Source: Mauremys mutica (lineage: Eukaryota > Chordata > Testudines > Geoemydidae). From it: a stretch of DNA of 64,000 nucleotides. The DNA lies in NCBI RefSeq assembly GCF_020497125.1, contig NC_059076.1, positions 14,437,951 to 14,501,950 of the forward strand, in the 5' to 3' direction. The notes beneath the pieces were generated by a model that was not told the origin of the DNA, ran no database searches, and saw only the letters and a program-made list of their open reading frames with translations. Of this stretch, positions 1-13,400 are shown piece after piece; positions within the stretch are counted from its first letter, which is position 1, and each line of letters starts with the position of its first letter. The position numbers and the translations under genes were made by a program.

Positions 1-190
1 GCCCACAATAAATTCTCTCTCTCTAGTACCACCAGTATTTCAGACAGCAAGGCTAGTCAATGAATCACAGCATAAATGTCTACAGCCATGTGACACCAAA
101 GAGCACCATTTTTTCTTCTTTATCCAATGCTGGAAGAACACCCATGTCACAGAGAAACACTCTAGGCCACATCATGGGCTCCATCTACAT

Positions 191-860
191 CAGGTGTGGG
201 CAAAGTACGGCCCGCCAGCCGTTTTAATCTGGCCCTTGAGCGCCTGTTGGGGAGCGGGGTCTGGGGCTTGCCCCACTCTGGTGTTCCTGCCGGGGAGCAG
301 GGTCGGGGGCCACTTCACGCGGCTCCTGGAAGCAGCGGCATGGCCCCCCTCCAGCTCCTACGCATACGTGCAGCCAGGAGGCTCCGCTCTGAACGCTGCC
401 CCCACAGCTCTCATTGGCCGGGAACTGCGGCCAATGGGAGCTGCAGGGGTGGTGCCTGCGGATGAGGCAGCGTGCATATCTGCCTGGTTACGCCTCTGCG
501 TAGGAGCCGCAGAAGGGACATGCCACTGCTTCTAGAAGCTGCTTGAGGTAAGCGCCGCCTGGAGCCTGCACCCCTGGGCCACAGCCCCGATCCCCCTCCC
601 GCTCGCCAAACCCCTCAGTCCCAGCCTGGGGCACCCCCCTACACCCCAAACTCCTCAGCCCCAGCCCCACCCCAGCCCCCAATCCCCTACCCCCTCCCGC
701 ACCCTGAACTCCTCATTTCTGGCCCCACCCGGAGCCCGCACCCCCAACCAGAGACCTCACCCCTCCCACACCCGAATCCCAATTTTGTGAGCATTCATGG
801 CCCGCCATACAATCTCTATTCCCAAATGTGGCCCTTGGGCCAAAAAGTGTGCCCACCCCG
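191..860. mobile_element. Non-autonomous hAT transposon, 670 bp
   Basis: The ends are CAGGTGTGGGC and GCCCACCCCG, an imperfect terminal inverted repeat, flanked by a perfect 8-bp duplication ATCTACAT at 183-190 and 861-868. This is the hAT hallmark. The interior is GC-rich (about 230-780) and has no credible transposase; open frames here are by-products of base composition. The GC-rich core should not be mistaken for a promoter island. Confidence 0.9.
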
Positions 861-1214
861 ATCTACATTGATAAAGGAAAGTACTGCACTTAAAAGCAGA
901 CCAAAAATTATGATGAATGTCTTTCAGTACTACTTCTTGCATACTGCTATGGCTCTCATGTGACTATGACTGAGACCAGTCAACAGGATCAGTATTTTGA
1001 CTCTTTGTGGATGATGGGGGGAAAGGAAAGTTTACAGACTGACTAAAAAGCTACTTGAAAGCCTTCAGATGACCTAGCATTAATTGAATGCATATGTCAA
1101 TTTAAAAACTAAAAACAAATACATCTTAAAAACAGAATAGTTAAAAATCCATTCCTCCTTTCCTTACCTGCCAAGACCTGAGTTCAAGATTCTTCACTTC
1201 CCTAACAACAAGTA

Positions 1215-1415
1215 CACCGCTACCTTGATATAACACCACCCAATATAACACGAATTTGGAAATAATGCGGTAAAGCAGCGCTCCGGGGGGGGGTGGGTGG
1301 GGAGCGGGGCTGCACACTCCGGTGGATCAAAGCAAGTTCGATATAACACGGTTTCACCTATAACGAGGTAAGATTTTTTGGCTCCCAAGGACTGCGTTAT
1401 ATCGAGGTAGAGGTG
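1215..1415. mobile_element. Tc1/mariner (Tigger-like) MITE, 201 bp
   Basis: It starts CACCGCTACCTTGATATAAC and ends GTTATATCGAGGTAGAGGTG, with TA on each side (1213-1214, 1416-1417). The terminal inverted repeats and TA duplication mark a mariner-type non-autonomous element. A sister copy lies at 14830-15022. It has no coding capacity. Confidence 0.82.
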
Positions 1416-1829
1416 TACTGTCATCACATTGCTAATACCTATGGTAGCATCAAGACTGCAGCTTGCAGGAAAAACACAAAGCTCTGTACTCAGATCTTGG
1501 CAACCTTTCAAGTTTACCTTTAAGCAGACGTATATTGAAGAGAAACAAGAAACAGAACAAAAGGACACCATCAACATCAGTTGCAGTGGTTTTGGCAATC
1601 AAAGACTGCAGTGCAACAAATAAAGAAGCTGTCCAATAGTCCAGTATTCGGGTATCAGCTGCATTCTCACTTGATGCACATGACAATTCGGATTTAAGAA
1701 ATAGCTGCTGATACATAGAAAAGGAATAATGGTTCAGGCTGGCAGAAGAGACCTTCAGAAAGTGCACAGAATCTACAGTATCTGGTTATTACATACTTAA
1801 AAAAAACCAACCCTGCGTATCTTGGGATA

Positions 1830-2254
1830 AGTATCAGCAGAGGGGAAATTATTTTTTTGTAGTGACCCAGCCACTGCCAGTCACTACAAAAAATAATTTC
1901 CCCTCTGTTGATACTCACACCTTCCTGTCAACTGCTGGGAATGGGCCACATCCACTTTGATTGAATTGGCCTCGTTACACTACAAAAAGTAATTTTCCCT
2001 CTGTTGATATTCACCCCTTCTTCTCAACTGTTGGGAACTGGCCTCGTTAGCACTAACAACTCCACTTGTTAAGGCAACTCCCATCTTTTCATGTGCTGTA
2101 TATTTATACCTGCTACTGTATTTTCCACTCCATCATCCGATGAAGTGGGTTATATCCCACGAAAGCTTATGCCCAAATAAATTTTAGTCTCTAAGGTGCC
2201 ACAAGGACTCCTTGTTTTCACTGATACAGACTAACAGGGCTACCCCTCTGAAAC
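1830..2254 (+). mobile_element. Penelope-like element tail with 5' hairpin
   Basis: The plus-strand 3' tail shares the CCCACGAAAGCTTATGC and CTCTAAGGTGCCACAAG blocks with the other Penelope-type tails in this window and ends near CTGAAAC. Its 5' end is a tight hairpin: 1830-1866 is repeated inverted at 1880-1915 (block AGAGGGGAAATTATTTTTTT), a snap-back junction. A decayed hammerhead-like core (CCGATGA at 2137-2143, helix GTGGG/CCCAC, GAAA at 2161-2164) is present. Confidence 0.7.
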
Positions 2255-4337
2255 TAATAGAGAAATGTTCGCATTACAATAAACGCTACCATTTGACTAA
2301 ATGACAGTCATGTTAAGAGTAGTTATCAATTCAGGTACACTCAGTAGATAAGCATTTGTAGACTGAAAAAAAAATCCTATTTGAGACAATACAGAGCAGA
2401 GCAGAAATACCTTCTGTGTTGTTTTTTGCCCAGCTATTCCATAGGTCTGTGGTTAGCGACGAAACAGTAATAGCTGCCTCTTCACCCAGCGCTACCATTG
2501 CTGTATAATGCAAACACATATTGGCTTTAGCAGGAAAACACTTTTGATTGAAGCTTATTTCATCTGTACAAATGTGTCCATTAAATGGACTGCTGAATGA
2601 CTAAACTTAAATAATGAGGATTTCTTTTTATTACGTTCTTGCCTCTTTGAATTCCTTTTGTCACAACTTAGTTATGACTGTGGGGAACAGAAAATGAGCT
2701 ACTGTTTGTGTAGTCTCAGAATACATATTCATGCTGTTATAAATCCCATTGTAATTACTGGATATTGTACAATACAGTTCACTAGAACATGCTATATAAG
2801 GCATATCTACTGATAGATAGATTCTCTTTAAAATGATTCGAAAGGAAATCATCTCTATCCAAAAATTCAGTGAAGTCAGAAACTATTGAAACTAATTTTG
2901 TTTCTGAATTCCTTTGAGCTTTTTGGATTTTCTTCCCCACTGCTTATTACAGAAAATAGGAGTGAACTTTTCTTAAACAAATGTATAAATACAAAACCTT
3001 ATGTCTGTAAGACACCAAGAAAAACCCCAGTAAACCTACCTCTTAGCAAAATATATATTAGCATTCCAAGAGCCATATCTAGCAGCAGATTAACAGCATT
3101 TGCTTCTCTTCTTTCCAGACAGCTGGGTTGTTCTGCTTACCTGTGCTCATGTGTCTTCCTTGCACTTATATACCGTGAAGCGTCACCTGCTGTTCTGACC
3201 AATCAAAAAAAAAAAAAGTGCATCTGGCAACAACCTAAAGCCTCAGGGCAACCACACATTCATTTAGGAAGCTACCATTATCTAGCAATGTGTTCGGGTT
3301 CTCTTTTGAAATACCCGTTTCCTATTACCTGTAGGCATAATTGTGCATGCAAGGACACTATTTTATGGAGAAACCTGGTATCTGTCAAAGCAGAGTAACA
3401 AGATGCAGTGAAGCAAAAGTCAGTGAAACGAAATGTATGCGCTACTTACAAATGAGAGATATTTTCTGTGTGGCTTGTACTTTGGGGGGCTTGTATTATT
3501 CCTAGAGAGGAAGGATTGGCCAATGGTTAAGGCACTAGCTGAGAACTTAGAAGACACAGACCTCACTGAAGCTGATGGGTGTGCTAGCCACCTCTCATTC
3601 AGGCTAAAAAGGGAGCAATGAAATTTCTCTTTGTTTAGTGATAGCTGAAACAATGGGAGACCACCACCCAAGCTACTGGCTGCATAAAGGCCTGGGCAGA
3701 GGCTTAGCCATGCATGCCAATGGCTTTCCTTAGAATGGATTGAAAATGCAAGGGTTGGGGCATTCTTTGGTTGGAGCTATGGGGGTGAGAAGCAGATAAC
3801 CTGGGGAAAGCCAGAGAAGAACTGGTAGCATGGCTCTGAAAGGAAACCAAGAGGGCTTCTCTTTGGGCAGAAAGATAGACTTGGAAATTGTGAGGAAGAA
3901 AACTGACTCTTCCTGTTTCTATTGTGTGCAGGGAAACAGGACACTGTTTACATTCTTTGTAAATAAACAGGGTTGCACTGACAAATATACCTCACTCCTA
4001 TCACTCATTGCTCTTTCTAATGGAAACAATCCTGCAAGGCCATCCATATTGGTTAACAGCTCAGGCCAAAGGGGCACCAAGAGCCATACAGGTACCTAAG
4101 AAGATACCTGAAAGATAGTACAACATCAGTTACATTTCTATTAGTATCTACAATTAGGACTGGTCCCTCCCAGGGTCACTAATTTAATCAGCGGTCCCTT
4201 GTCCAGCAAAGCACGTGTACATGCAGGTAGTCCCATTGCCCTAACTCTCACACATTGTTATGCTCACAGACCATTAGCAGCCACTTCCACTTTCTCAACA
4301 GAGAGCTAGAGGGAGGGATGAACATTTCACAATGTAA

Positions 4338-4576
4338 GGGCTGGTCTACACTGGGGAGGGGATTGAACTAAGATACGCAACTTCAGCTACGCTATTTGCA
4401 TATCTGAAGTCGAAGTATCTTAGTTCGACTTACCTGGCCGTCCTCACGGTGGCGAGTTGACCAACGCGACTCCCCCGTCGACTCCACTTACTCCTCCTGC
4501 CAAGGTGGAGTATGGGCGTCGATCCCCGATAGATCGATTACTACCCGCCAATCCGGCGGGTAGTATAGATGTACCC
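4338..4576. mobile_element. Harbinger-type MITE, about 240 bp
   Basis: It begins GGGCTGGTCTACACTGG after TAA (4335-4337) and ends near GTATAGATGTACCC. The interior has the cAACTTCAGCTACGcTATTTGC block shared with the copies at 7730, 15718 and 41645 (reverse). The right end has diverged. Confidence 0.7.
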
Positions 4577-5055
4577 AGAAAGGATACTGTGGTACATCTC
4601 TAATGTGTCTCACTGTGTCAGGTTATTCCTCTGTGTTGTTCCTCTCAGTGACCCATGGGATTAGATCCAGGAGCTTCACTTGTCAAGAGGCAAATGGTGT
4701 GCTAGCCTTGCCCATTCTAATTTACTCTCCTGGGAATGTGTTACAGCCAGGACGTTTTGATCTTTGTCAGGTGTGCTGAGTCACTGCACACTTGCACATT
4801 CGTGGGGTGCAGCTTGTGTTTTATGCCTAGGTGGGTAACCCAGGCTAATAAATCGCAATTCAGGAGGACAGATAGATCAAGCGAGCTTTATTTTCTATAT
4901 CTAGCATCCATCCACCCACCCACACAATAGGAACTTAATTGTACTAGTACCCACAAGGTGGCTTCTTCATTATCAGTAGGTTCAGTAGGATTGTATCCTT
5001 ATATCCTGATCCTGCAAACACTTACGTGTGTGTTTAAATTTAAGCACATGCCTAA

Positions 5056-5294
5056 GGCTAGGTCTGCACTAATGTACTGCTGCAGCTGTGTTGCAGTAAG
5101 GTCTCTGTGTAGCCGCTCTCCTGCTGGCATAATTAAACATAGTGGTAGCTATGTTGGCAGAAGAGCATCTCCCGCTAACAGCACTGTCCACTGGCGCTTT
5201 TGTTGGTGAAACCTGTGTCAGTCTGGGGTATGTTTTTTCACAGCCCTGACTGACAAAATGATTTGCCAACAAAAGTGCTAGTATAGACAAAGCC
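5056..5294. mobile_element. Harbinger-type MITE, 239 bp
   Basis: The ends GGCTAGGTCTGCACT and AGTATAGACAAAGCC are inverted repeats flanked by TAA on both sides (5053-5055, 5295-5297), the 3-bp duplication used by PIF/Harbinger transposons. The interior (GTTGGCAGAAGAGC) matches the MITE at 43987-44201, so they are one family distinct from the 4338/7730/15718 family. Confidence 0.82.
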
Positions 5295-5510
5295 TAAGTG
5301 TATGCAGGACTGGGACATGATTTGTACGTGGTTGCTGGACACTGTTTATGCCTCAGGCTTCAAATGTTCTTCCTGTAAAAAACACATTACAGAAATGATC
5401 ATTTTATTCTGTTCATTTGGCACAACAGTTTTATTTACTTCCTTGGTTTATGCTATTTTGGCCACCATTAATTTTTCTAAATATGTAGAAAAAATGTTAG
5501 CAGAAATATA

Positions 5511-5695
5511 ATAATAGGAGATATACCAATCTCCTAGATGTGGAAGGGACCTTGAAAGGTCATTGAGTCCAGCCCCCTGTCTTCACTAGCAGGACCAATT
5601 TTTGCCCCAGATCCCTAAGTGGCCCCCTCAAGGATTGAACTCACAACCCTGGGTTTAGCAGGCCAATGCTCAAACCACTGAGCTATCCCTCCCCC
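5511..5695 (-). repeat. Cry I-type tRNA-derived SINE (turtle)
   Basis: Read on the minus strand from 5695 it starts GGGAGGGATAGCTCAGTGG, a tRNA-like head with a pol III A box (complement of 5676-5686) and B box GAGTTCAATCC (complement of 5632-5642). The body ends in a CR1-like tail with CCCTTCCACATCTAG and GATTGGTATATC. This matches the known tortoise pol III SINE, whose 3' end is borrowed from the CR1 LINE that mobilises it. It is not a functional tRNA gene: no cloverleaf continues past the B box. Confidence 0.85.
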
Positions 5696-6189
5696 CTTTA
5701 TAAATACTTTTACTTTTCATTTTTGTATTTTATGTAAATTTAACAAAAATAGCAAGTATTTGGGGTTTAAAAATTAAACAGAAAAAATCGTCATAAGAAA
5801 AATCAGTACAAATGTAACTTTCCAACATTTTTTTATTGTAGAAAGTACATTTTTGCAATTGAAGAAATATTCAGCATTATATTTGGGCTTTTTTCATTCA
5901 GGCAATCTACAAACTACTAGCAAGCATCAATGGCTCTTGATTAGAGTAAATAATCAAAACCCTCTCTACTGAGATTCAGAGATGTAAACAATGGCCCAAT
6001 CTGACACCAACTGACGTCAGTCGGAGCTGGAGTGGGCCCTCAGTGTTGTTAATATATGCAATCAACATCAGAATGGCTTATTTTTGGTATTCACTGGCAT
6101 TCCCATTTTAATTTTACATCACATTTGATTACTCTAATCCAGTTTTTGAACTGACTCTCTCAATGAATGAATAAGTGAACATCAACATT

Positions 6190-7324
6190 TTTATTCCTTC
6201 TTTAAATGCAGATAAATATTCTCCATTCTCCCAAGTTTGCCTCTTATTTTTATAGCAGTAGTGTCCTCTTCCCAATGTCACTCTTCTGTGGTCACTGAAG
6301 TTAATAGCAAAACTCCCATGGAACCTGGATTGGGCCTTATGACTAAGAACATCAGCTGATCGCAGGAGGCAAGAGGGAATGCAGTTCATAATTTTAACAC
6401 AACTATTTCATTCTGGATGATCTTTTCCTCCCCTTTTATGTTACCAATGACACATTTCTATAGTAGGTTTTACTATAGACTTATTAATCCCAGTCCTGAT
6501 CTTGCTAAGTGAGCCATGCATGGTCACATCGTAGGACCAGGGCATATCAAACACTGAGCATGCTTAAAAAGAAACAACACACTGCATGTGTATCAACACA
6601 TTTGGCTAACGAAGCCTGGATTTTGAAGGAGACAAATTCTGGTTTCCATTCTAGTGCACGTAGCTCCCACTGACTTCTGGGTACGTAGATAAGGTCAGAA
6701 TTTGGCCTCTGGTGTATAAGCTCATTTTAATTTAAAAAATGTACATGCTGAATGTGAGCCCTTCATGATTTCAGCATGACTGGCATGCAGTTGAATCTTA
6801 GGTTTGAATCTTGCATTACTTGGGCATGCAAAGTGCCTACTGACATCAACAGAAGTTTTGGATTTGCAAGGAATTCAAGATTTAGAATAAAATTTTCAAA
6901 AGTGTATAAGTGACTTGGGAGCCTAAGTTCAATTTTCAAAAAGCGATTTAGCATTTAGGAGCTTAAGCTTCATTAACTTTCAATGACGTTTAGGGTCCTA
7001 ACTGACTAAGTCACTTTTGAAAATAGGACTTAAGAGTAAAATTTTCAAAAGCATCTTAGTCATTTTTTTTTATAAACAAGATTGACCCACAGAACAACAA
7101 TGCACATGTGAAAGCTGTGACTGCACATTGTTTTACTCACAATTCAGCTGCAGGAGGTAACAGAAGGTATTGCAACATTTTGTAAATCATCATCAGAGTC
7201 ATAATATTTTACATGAAAAAATAAATACAATGTAGAAATAAATATATTTGTAGTAAAAAATAAATGTTTTATGTATCGATAAATAGAATGACTTGGATTC
7301 ATCTTTTAGTGTCGCAGTAGCTCT
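6190..7324 (-). promoter_or_regulatory. MTHFD2L: MTHFD2L 3' UTR with candidate poly(A) signals
   Basis: No AATAAA appears on the minus strand in the first 500 bp after the stop. The nearest canonical candidates are ATTAAA (complement of 6726-6731) and AATAAA (complement of 6190-6195). A palindromic ancient repeat (6886-7060) would lie inside the UTR. The true end cannot be chosen from sequence alone. Confidence 0.3.
6886..7060. repeat. Palindromic ancient interspersed repeat
   Basis: Blocks such as AAAATTTTCAAAAG, AAGTGACTTGGGAGCCTAAG and CCTAACTGACTAAGTCACTT recur in inverted orientation around the centre. Another repeat with similar TTTTCAAAAGCACCTAAG words lies at 12438-12544. Probably a non-autonomous DNA transposon; family not recognised. 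Confidence 0.5.
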
Positions 7325-7437
7325 CTAGTAAATGAGCTTTTTAGCAGTAATGAGCGTGTTCTTCAAGAGCATGGCCACAGTCATAGGCCCTACTCCTCCT
7401 GGGACTGGAGTGATAAAGCCAGCTTTCTTCTTTACCT
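7325..7437 (-). CDS. MTHFD2L: MTHFD2L exon 8, terminal coding part (113 bp)
   Basis: The acceptor is TATTAG before 7437. Two bases complete a Glu codon, followed by [36 protein letters not shown] and a TAG stop at 7325-7327. PGGVGPMT is the second family signature. The protein ends directly after the KKLIY helix, as in MTHFD2L, without the longer tail of MTHFD2. The 3' UTR continues to lower coordinates. Confidence 0.95.
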
Positions 7438-10400
7438 CTAATATAAACAGAAAAAAGATACGACTGTAAGAATATTTCCAAACACTATATTTTCAAAAGC
7501 TCTGATATTTCAAAAGTGTGCATGAATTTTACTGCATCATCTCAGGAAAGTTTGGGAATCACACTTTGAAAATAAAAAAAGGAAGCCCAAGTCACCTGTG
7601 CGCCTGGTGGATGGAATTACAGATGGGCTTCCACCATCACTGTTCTAAAAACGTACAAACAGCAGGGCTGCAGTTGAGGTTTGAGCCCTCTGTCTCAACG
7701 TGGCCTACCGCCTGTGGCCAGAATACTTAGGCCTACACTGGAGGTGGGGATCGATCTAAGTTACGGAACTTCAGCTACGTGAACAACGTAGCTGAAGTCA
7801 ACGGACTTAGATCTACTTACCATGGCGTCTTCACTGCAGCAAGTTGACTGCTGATGCTCCCCCGTCAACTCCGGAGTACCAGTGTTGACAGGAGAGTGCT
7901 TGGCAGTCGATTTATCGTGTCTAGTGAAGATGCGATAAATCGACCCCTGCTGGATTGATCGCTCTGGAGGTAAGTGTAGACATGTAGTGTCCATCAAAGG
8001 AAAGGGAGGAGTAAAAAGAGAGCGGAATTTACCGGCTAACACGGCTTAGAGATCTGGGATAAGACCAAAAGACAAAGTTGGGGCTGAATGGATCCAGCGC
8101 CTCAAGTAATAAATTCTCCCGGGGGTCATCAGTTTTACATAATTCGTTTCCTCAGAGGAGGCTGCTGAAAACCACACCAGCAATCCAGTCACAAACCATG
8201 AAACATTACCCCCGCGCAGGGTTAGGACATTCTTTCATTACTCGTGAGAAATACTAAGGCAGCGTCCTGGACATTTAAAAAAACAGCCTTTAAGGACACA
8301 GGAGAAATGGAGAACAGTGTCACATTAACCTGCTGGCATAGGAGATGGAATTTCTTGGCACAATGTGCTACTTATATATTTTGCATAAGGTTACCCATTG
8401 GAACTCCAGGCTAATCACTTGCAAGGGAATCATTTAACTTTCGGAAAATGATGGAATGCAATCAATACATTATGTGCTAGTTGTGGTTATTCTACATGGC
8501 AAGTCTATTTCTGCACTCAACTGTCCAGACTGCTGCAGAGCTTGTGATTTTTTTCAGGTTGTACATCTTCACTTCCCCACTACCTGCTTCAGAACTGGCA
8601 GTGCTAGCTCTTAAGGAATTGCCAGAAAAATCAAACCCTGTTATTTCTGCCAAATGCATGAAACAGAATAGAGGAGTGAACTGGAATTGCTAAACAGCAT
8701 TTGCCACTGAGTTGGGCTCTGCATAGCATGTGGACTCTGCTAGAGAACAGTTTGGGAAAGGCACCTATTCACAGCATATATACATGGATTAAGAAGGAAA
8801 CATCTTTTTTCCCCTAAATGGACCATGTTCATCTCTGATGTAAGTGGGAATATCCCACCAAAGTCAATAATGGGTTGAAATTGCACCATTATTTTCAAAT
8901 TAAGCATTATATGAGATCCATGGAGATTAAGGTCTAGAAAATTAGGCGGCTAAAATATGAGGAATAAAGTTACTTGACAATAGTACCGATAAATTAAATG
9001 TACTTGGATCTGGTGCTCGACTGGTGAGTAAATGAAAGATTTTAGAAAAGCATTGAGAGGAAATGAAGGGTTGCTATTAATTATTTTCTAGCTGTTTTTC
9101 CTGTAACGAACAATTGATTACAAATGAAGATACCTCTCCATACTATTTTTTGCAGTTAGGGCCTGATGCTGCATCCATGGATGTAATTGACAAAGTTCCC
9201 ATTGAGTTCAGTAGCACCAAATCAACCTCGTATTGAGGCGAAATCTAGTAGTGGTAATTAAAGTTGATAGGGTTTTAATTACACCATTGATTGATGCCAT
9301 CAGACATGTTAAAAGCTTTTTGAAAGGTAAACATAAATTGCAATGTGTTTTTTTGCTTATATTGTACAATAAGAATGAATTTGATGAAATATGACAGTCA
9401 CTCTTAAAATTCTCGGATACATGATATGCCTTTTCTTTTATTAGTTTTATAATTTTGAACGAATTCCAACTCATTTTTTGATTGAATTTGGTGTGTTCGT
9501 TTAGTCAAGTTATCACTGCACTGTCCCAATCAATGTCATAATCACTGAATGGAACTGTATCCGGGCCTGAAGTAATATTAGCCCATATCAGGACTGTTAC
9601 CCTGTATTGCGAAGTAACGCAATGTTAATTAAAACAGAATGTATCTCAAATGGATATATTTCAAGTGGTAATATATCGTGGTTTTCTTTGTGGTACTATT
9701 CAGAATGCAATTCATGCCATCTTATTTACAAAGAGATGCAATATACAACCTGAAGATGTTTTTCCTGTAGAAAGCTTAGCAATGAAAATCATGCACAGTA
9801 TTAATTAATTACCTGAAGTGTTGGTGTCCCTGTTAGGACTAAATGCATGGGGTGGTGTTTTTCCCAGATGCTGGGCAGTTCCTATTCTTGCACTGTATGT
9901 TAGGCACTGTATATTGTGTTATGTACTGTATCATTATCCTGCATCTGAGTGGGACAGAGGTTTACTTTTATATTGGCTTATATAACTACCTGCCTAGGAT
10001 CAGTTTGCAAAGGACAGGCCAAGGGCCACATTTTTTAAATGAACATAGGTGACCAAGTAAAGCCATCTAAAAATGAGTTTGCCCTTACAAAAGGGTGAGT
10101 GCAGTCTGGTAAATCTCTAGCTAGAGGAGTAAATGTGGATGTGTTGAATGCATTTTTTGCAGACAAACTTCGGTGCCCAGATCTGAAAATTTGGCCTTGA
10201 AAGTTCTAAGGAGATTTGGTTTGACTGTGCAGCTTGATAAATCAATGTGCAGTTTCTGAGCCGGCATTTGGATATGACAGCCCAATCAACCGCAAGTGAC
10301 GTGTGGCATTGCCAATTACTTTGTCTCACCTTCACTTTTAGGTGATGTAAAAGCTTTAGCCTCTGAATCTGCTTTAACTGCATGAAGACTCCTGAAACAT

Positions 10401-13400
10401 TCAGTGCCCTAAGCATTTATTTGGCAGTCTGGAAAAAGCCAGTGTTCTAATTAAGCACCTAAGGGGAACGAGTTGTCATTTTGCAGCGTCTTTAGAACTT
10501 TAAAATATCTCTTTGATTCTTAACAAGAAATGAAAAGCAGATTGTTTCCTTGACAAACAGGATCCTCTACTTTGGAAACAGTCTTCATTTGCTAGGTTCC
10601 TTTAAAGTTAAGAACTTCAGACATTGAAGAGGATTAATCACACAATCTAAGAGTAGATGATAGTGTTCTTAAGCCAACAAACTAGACTCACTCTTGTCAA
10701 CAACAGCCAGATACAAACATAACTTCACTCTTTGAACTGAACATTTGTGGGTAACAGTCTCAAGGAGCAGTCTGCAACTTTTGCAGCTCAAAAGTTGATC
10801 TGGGTACAACAGTCACGAGCATTTTGGCACAAACATTACGTTTAGCACGTTATTTACTCCAAATTGTCATTAATTTAAAATGCAACTTTTCCATTATATA
10901 TTTCACACATAGTACTATTTTTTCCCTATGTGAACATCTACACTGTGATTTGCCACTTTGTACAGTAGTTACACACCAGTGTAACTCCACTGTTTCTAAT
11001 GGAGCTACTTCTGATTTACAAAGGTGAAAGTGAAAGGAATGCCGGCCCACAAAATCTGTTCGATACGATCTGATCTACCTAGCAAGCTATTTGTGCAGTG
11101 CCTAGCACCATAGCATGTAGGTGCTTTGTAAAGTAATTAGTAAGAAGCATTCATTGTCTGCCCACATTAACTCTACTCCTCCCATGGATGGAAAGGAAAT
11201 GTATTGAAAGTGTTGGTTTTTAGGAGGAGGGTTTGATTTGTTGCTCTGTTTCTCTATGTTTAGATCAATATATAGTCTTCTCTGTTGAACACACGTTGCT
11301 CTGAAAGGGGAAACACATAGACTCAGCCTGATCTCCAGTGTGTAAGATGTTCCATCACCAAGAGCCTCGATCCACGTGGTAGAGATGCTTGCAGATATTG
11401 GCCAATTTTTCAAAACATCCACTAATGTTGGATGCCCTACCTCAGCCCCTTAGGGTATGTCTACACAAGGAGCGCTATACTTGTATACTAGCCTGGCAAA
11501 TCGCTCCTAGTGTGAACGCAGCTTATACTGGCAAAACTGAGCTTTTACCAGTATAGCTGAGTTTGTTTGGGAGTGAAAGGGTGGGTAGGGGGCTGGAATA
11601 AACTATAATGGCAGAAGCTCAGTTTTGCCAATATAGGACTTTTGCCAACACAGCTCTGTCAGGGGTCACACCTCATCATACTCCTGACCAAAATAGCTAG
11701 GCCAGCAGAAGTTTGTTGTGTGGAGGTAAGGCCTGATTTTCAGAGGTGCTGAGTACCCACGGCTATCATTGCTTTCAACAGGAGCTGTCTCCTTTGGTCC
11801 ATAAGTGAAGATCCAAACACACCAGGACCACCTAAGTGAGAAAGCGTGTGCATTTGAGCAACATCTGGATATAACAATGTATTTAAGAGGTTTGGGGTAT
11901 AGTAAGCACACAGAGCTAAATTAAGCATTGGTGTACACACTTAAGGCAATGGATTAACAGCTGTTTACACCAGGATTAAATTTGGTTCAGAGACCCAAGA
12001 GAGAATCTGGATGGAAAGAGTCAGTTCTGATCCTGCTTGGAAGTCCATAGCTAATTTCACACTGTCTCTGTACTTGGACCAACAAAGACCATCTGAGAAC
12101 AGATCTGGTGTGCATCTCTGCATGGTCAGAAACTCTGGATGTTTTGTGTAGAAAATATGCTATGGGTACTTCAAAAACTGTTGCAGCCATCAAATTTACT
12201 ATCTGCTGCAAAATCCTTATTGACATATGGAGGCTCTGCTGCAGCCTTCCTGCCAAATCTATGATATCCCAGACTCTGGAAGAAGGAAGGAAAAAGAAGA
12301 CTTTTAGCTGAGCCATATGAGAAACCCCAGGAAGTTATCAGCAAATGTCAGGTTCTCTCAGCACATTAGAAGTCACTATTGAGAAAAGACCCAACCTGAA
12401 CTTTGGGGTCAGGGTTCACTTGCAAATCAGATACAAGAGGGGAGGTTTTCAAAAGCACCTAAGGGAATTAGGAGCACAAGTCTCACTGACAGTCGGTGGA
12501 ACTTGTGCTCTTAAGCCCCTCAGGAGGTTTTGAAAATCTCCCCCAGGACTAGTAGGGGAAAGACTTAAAAACTCAACCACAGTGATTAGGCCCTTTGACA
12601 TCAATTCATGTACACGGAATAGTCGGTACACGATCAAGTGCTGCATAAAGCCCATTGTGTTGGGCCTGCACCAAAATACTTAGTCCTCTTTTGAAACTTA
12701 CTAAGCTATTTACTTTAATGATACTCTGTGGAAGTGAGTGCCACAAGCTAATTATATAATGTTTTGTATGTTGCACAACTATTCCCTATTACAATTTTTA
12801 TGTTTGTTTCCTTTGAGTCCCATCAGATGTCTGTTTTAGCCTTATATTCTGGGAAGAGTAAGCATGAACACCCACATGATGTCGATCCTCAGCTCTGCTC
12901 AAATGTGAAACTTGAAGGCTTTGTTTTGTTATCATTTCTTTGAGCATAAAGAGAAATTTTATAAGTACCATAAAGTAAAACTTTAGAAGATCTTTCAAAA
13001 CAGGTGTAGAGAGCCATCCTGAACTCCTTCCAGCAGAGGTGGGAATTCACCCCACTGTCTACTTTTAAAGCATTTAAAGCTTACTTTAGTTTAAAATAGC
13101 ATCCTTCAGTATTTATAAAGCAGGGAATCCAAGATGTTAGTTGTGATGTGGCAACTGAAGTTCCCACCGTGCTGTTAAAGGTGATCTCAAATCATACTGC
13201 TTGATTAATCCAAGCCATATTTATATATTTTTCTTACAAAGGAAATTTAAATTTGCATTGCCCAAGTGAGAATTAATGCCCCACTTTCTATTCCAGTGCA
13301 CATTTTTCTATGTCAAGGATGGTTTAATAGTAAGGAACAGCTGAGATCAGGGAGGGTGGCAGGATGGAGCCAGGTGACCCTTTAAACTCTTACTGCATAT

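Larger units (their letters stand above)
1..7324. other. 3' flank/UTR side of MTHFD2L, no other gene seen
   Basis: Beyond the UTR this stretch holds a hAT (191-860), a Tigger-like MITE (1215-1415), a Penelope tail (1830-2254), two Harbinger-type MITEs (4338-4576, 5056-5294), a Cry I SINE (5511-5695) and a palindromic repeat (6886-7060). The parts between (861-1214, 1416-1829, 2255-4337, 5696-6885) are AT-rich unique-looking DNA with no splice-flanked coding block that I can recognise. Confidence 0.6.

Noticed and set aside
196..860. GC-rich block as a CpG-island promoter with coding ORFs
   Set aside because: It coincides exactly with a hAT bounded by inverted ends and a perfect 8-bp duplication; the open frames have no domain.
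2886..3398. 170-residue plus-strand ORF
   Set aside because: No recognisable domain, low-complexity stretches and no splice or promoter context; likely chance ORF in 3' flank.
5632..5695. Functional tRNA gene
   Set aside because: Only the A and B boxes and a tRNA-like head are present; the rest is SINE body with a CR1-like tail.
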